DNA of 5,072 nt from NCBI GenBank assembly GCA_041484095.1, contig JBGPGW010000254.1:1-5072 (forward strand). Direction: 5' to 3'. A program made the translations under genes and the position numbers. Shown here one piece after another: positions 4,706-5,072 of this stretch. Every line of letters begins with the position of its first letter. The first letter of the stretch is position 1. The notes below the pieces were generated by a model. That model was not told where the DNA came from. It saw only the letters and a list, made by a program, of their open reading frames with translations, and did not search any database. The stretch comes from JBGPGW01 sp041484095 (GTDB lineage: Bacteria; Pseudomonadota; Alphaproteobacteria; CADEGL01).

Positions 4706-5072
4706 ATGGCGTTCAACGGCTTCAAGGTGATGGACAGCGACATGCATGTCCAGGAGCCGCCGGATCTCTGGACCAAGTATATCGCGCCGAAATACCGGGA
4801 TCAGGCGCCAATCGGGACGACGAATTACCTGGGCGACCAGGATTTGATCCATGACGGCCGCGTGATTTCGCGCTTCCAGGTGCAGGCGCCCTACCAGGGC
4901 GGCATGACGGAGTGGTTCACCGACCACTACAACCGCCGGCACATCTACGAGAACTACGACCGCCGCGGCTGGGACTCGCGCTGTCAGATCGAGGCCATGG
5001 ATGCCGAAGGGATCGACGTCGCCGTGCTTTTTCCGACGCGCGGGCTCTTCGCGCACGCGAAGGAATACCATG
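4706..5072 (+). CDS. Amidohydro_2-family metal-dependent hydrolase or decarboxylase, 3'-truncated
   Basis: The frame opens at ATG 4706 and stays open to the window end, giving 122 residues of a longer protein (family members usually exceed 300). Translation begins MAFNGFKVMDSDMHVQEPPD. The Asp12-x-His14 pair is the beta-strand-1 metal-binding DxH signature of the amidohydrolase superfamily, and the EPPDLW segment after it is characteristic of a large Amidohydro_2 clade related to ACMSD and resorcylate decarboxylases. Residues 92-113 (R..QIEAMDAEGIDVAVLFPT) match the conserved helix-strand in which the enzyme-typical Met-Asp-x-x-Gly-Ile-Asp occurs. The remaining metal ligands lie beyond the window. 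It should be a cytoplasmic TIM-barrel enzyme acting on an amide, lactone or aromatic carboxylate; the substrate is unknown. It is transcribed away from the permease gene across the repeat region, so it probably has its own promoter. Confidence 0.9.
   Translation, partial: MAFNGFKVMDSDMHVQEPPDLWTKYIAPKYRDQAPIGTTNYLGDQDLIHDGRVISRFQVQAPYQGGMTEWFTDHYNRRHIYENYDRRGWDSRCQIEAMDAEGIDVAVLFPTRGLFAHAKEYH

Noticed and set aside
4597..4854. Open frame of 85 codons on the plus strand overlapping the amidohydrolase start
   Set aside because: It starts inside a repeat, lacks a Shine-Dalgarno, and its second half is an out-of-frame reading of the amidohydrolase gene.
4646..5071. Open frame of 141 codons on the minus strand at the right end
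   Set aside because: It is the shadow of the amidohydrolase gene, which has the DxH and EPPDLW signatures and a good ribosome binding site on the plus strand.

Overview
The window is G+C-rich bacterial DNA with strongly G/C-ending codons. It most likely comes from an alphaproteobacterium, perhaps of the Hyphomicrobiales/Rhizobiales type. That is an inference from the codon use, from the accumulation of soil-type catabolic hydrolases, and from the intergenic repeats, whose CCTTCGACAAGCTCAG and CCCTCCC...GGGAGGG cores recur in many genomes of this group. No rRNA, tRNA, CRISPR array or transposase gene was seen.

Layout: (1) 2-658 +, an SDR-family protein cut at its N-terminus by the window edge. 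(2) 685-2079 +, a complete amidase-signature hydrolase, 26 nt downstream of the SDR gene and with a strong Shine-Dalgarno, so the two look co-transcribed. (3) 2087-3112 -, a zinc-dependent M14-type deacylase of the AstE/AspA superfamily, closest in character to DoeB/EutE. It converges on the amidase gene with 7 nt between the two stop codons, and a perfect 9-bp hairpin covers both stops. (4) 3186-4067 -, a ten-helix EamA/DMT permease, upstream of the deacylase on the same strand and probably in the same transcript. (5) 4068-4705, a 638-nt divergent intergenic region holding a mosaic of palindromic repeats. (6) 4706-5072 +, the first 122 codons of an Amidohydro_2-family metal hydrolase or decarboxylase that runs off the window.

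Taken together this looks like a small-molecule catabolic neighbourhood: an amidase, an N-acyl or ester type deacylase, a metabolite permease, a metal-dependent amidohydrolase and an SDR. The natural reading is stepwise hydrolysis of an amide or N-acyl compound, but the substrate cannot be read from the sequence and joint function of all five genes is not proven.

The most unusual points are the SDR, which keeps the fold motifs and the active-site Lys but has Ala and Gly where the catalytic Ser and Tyr should be, and the repeat mosaic, in which two inverted G/C-rich palindromes enclose a segment of about 110 bp containing a perfect 16-bp palindrome. I see no convincing evidence of an entirely new system; the window is mainly ordinary metabolic genes plus these two anomalies.
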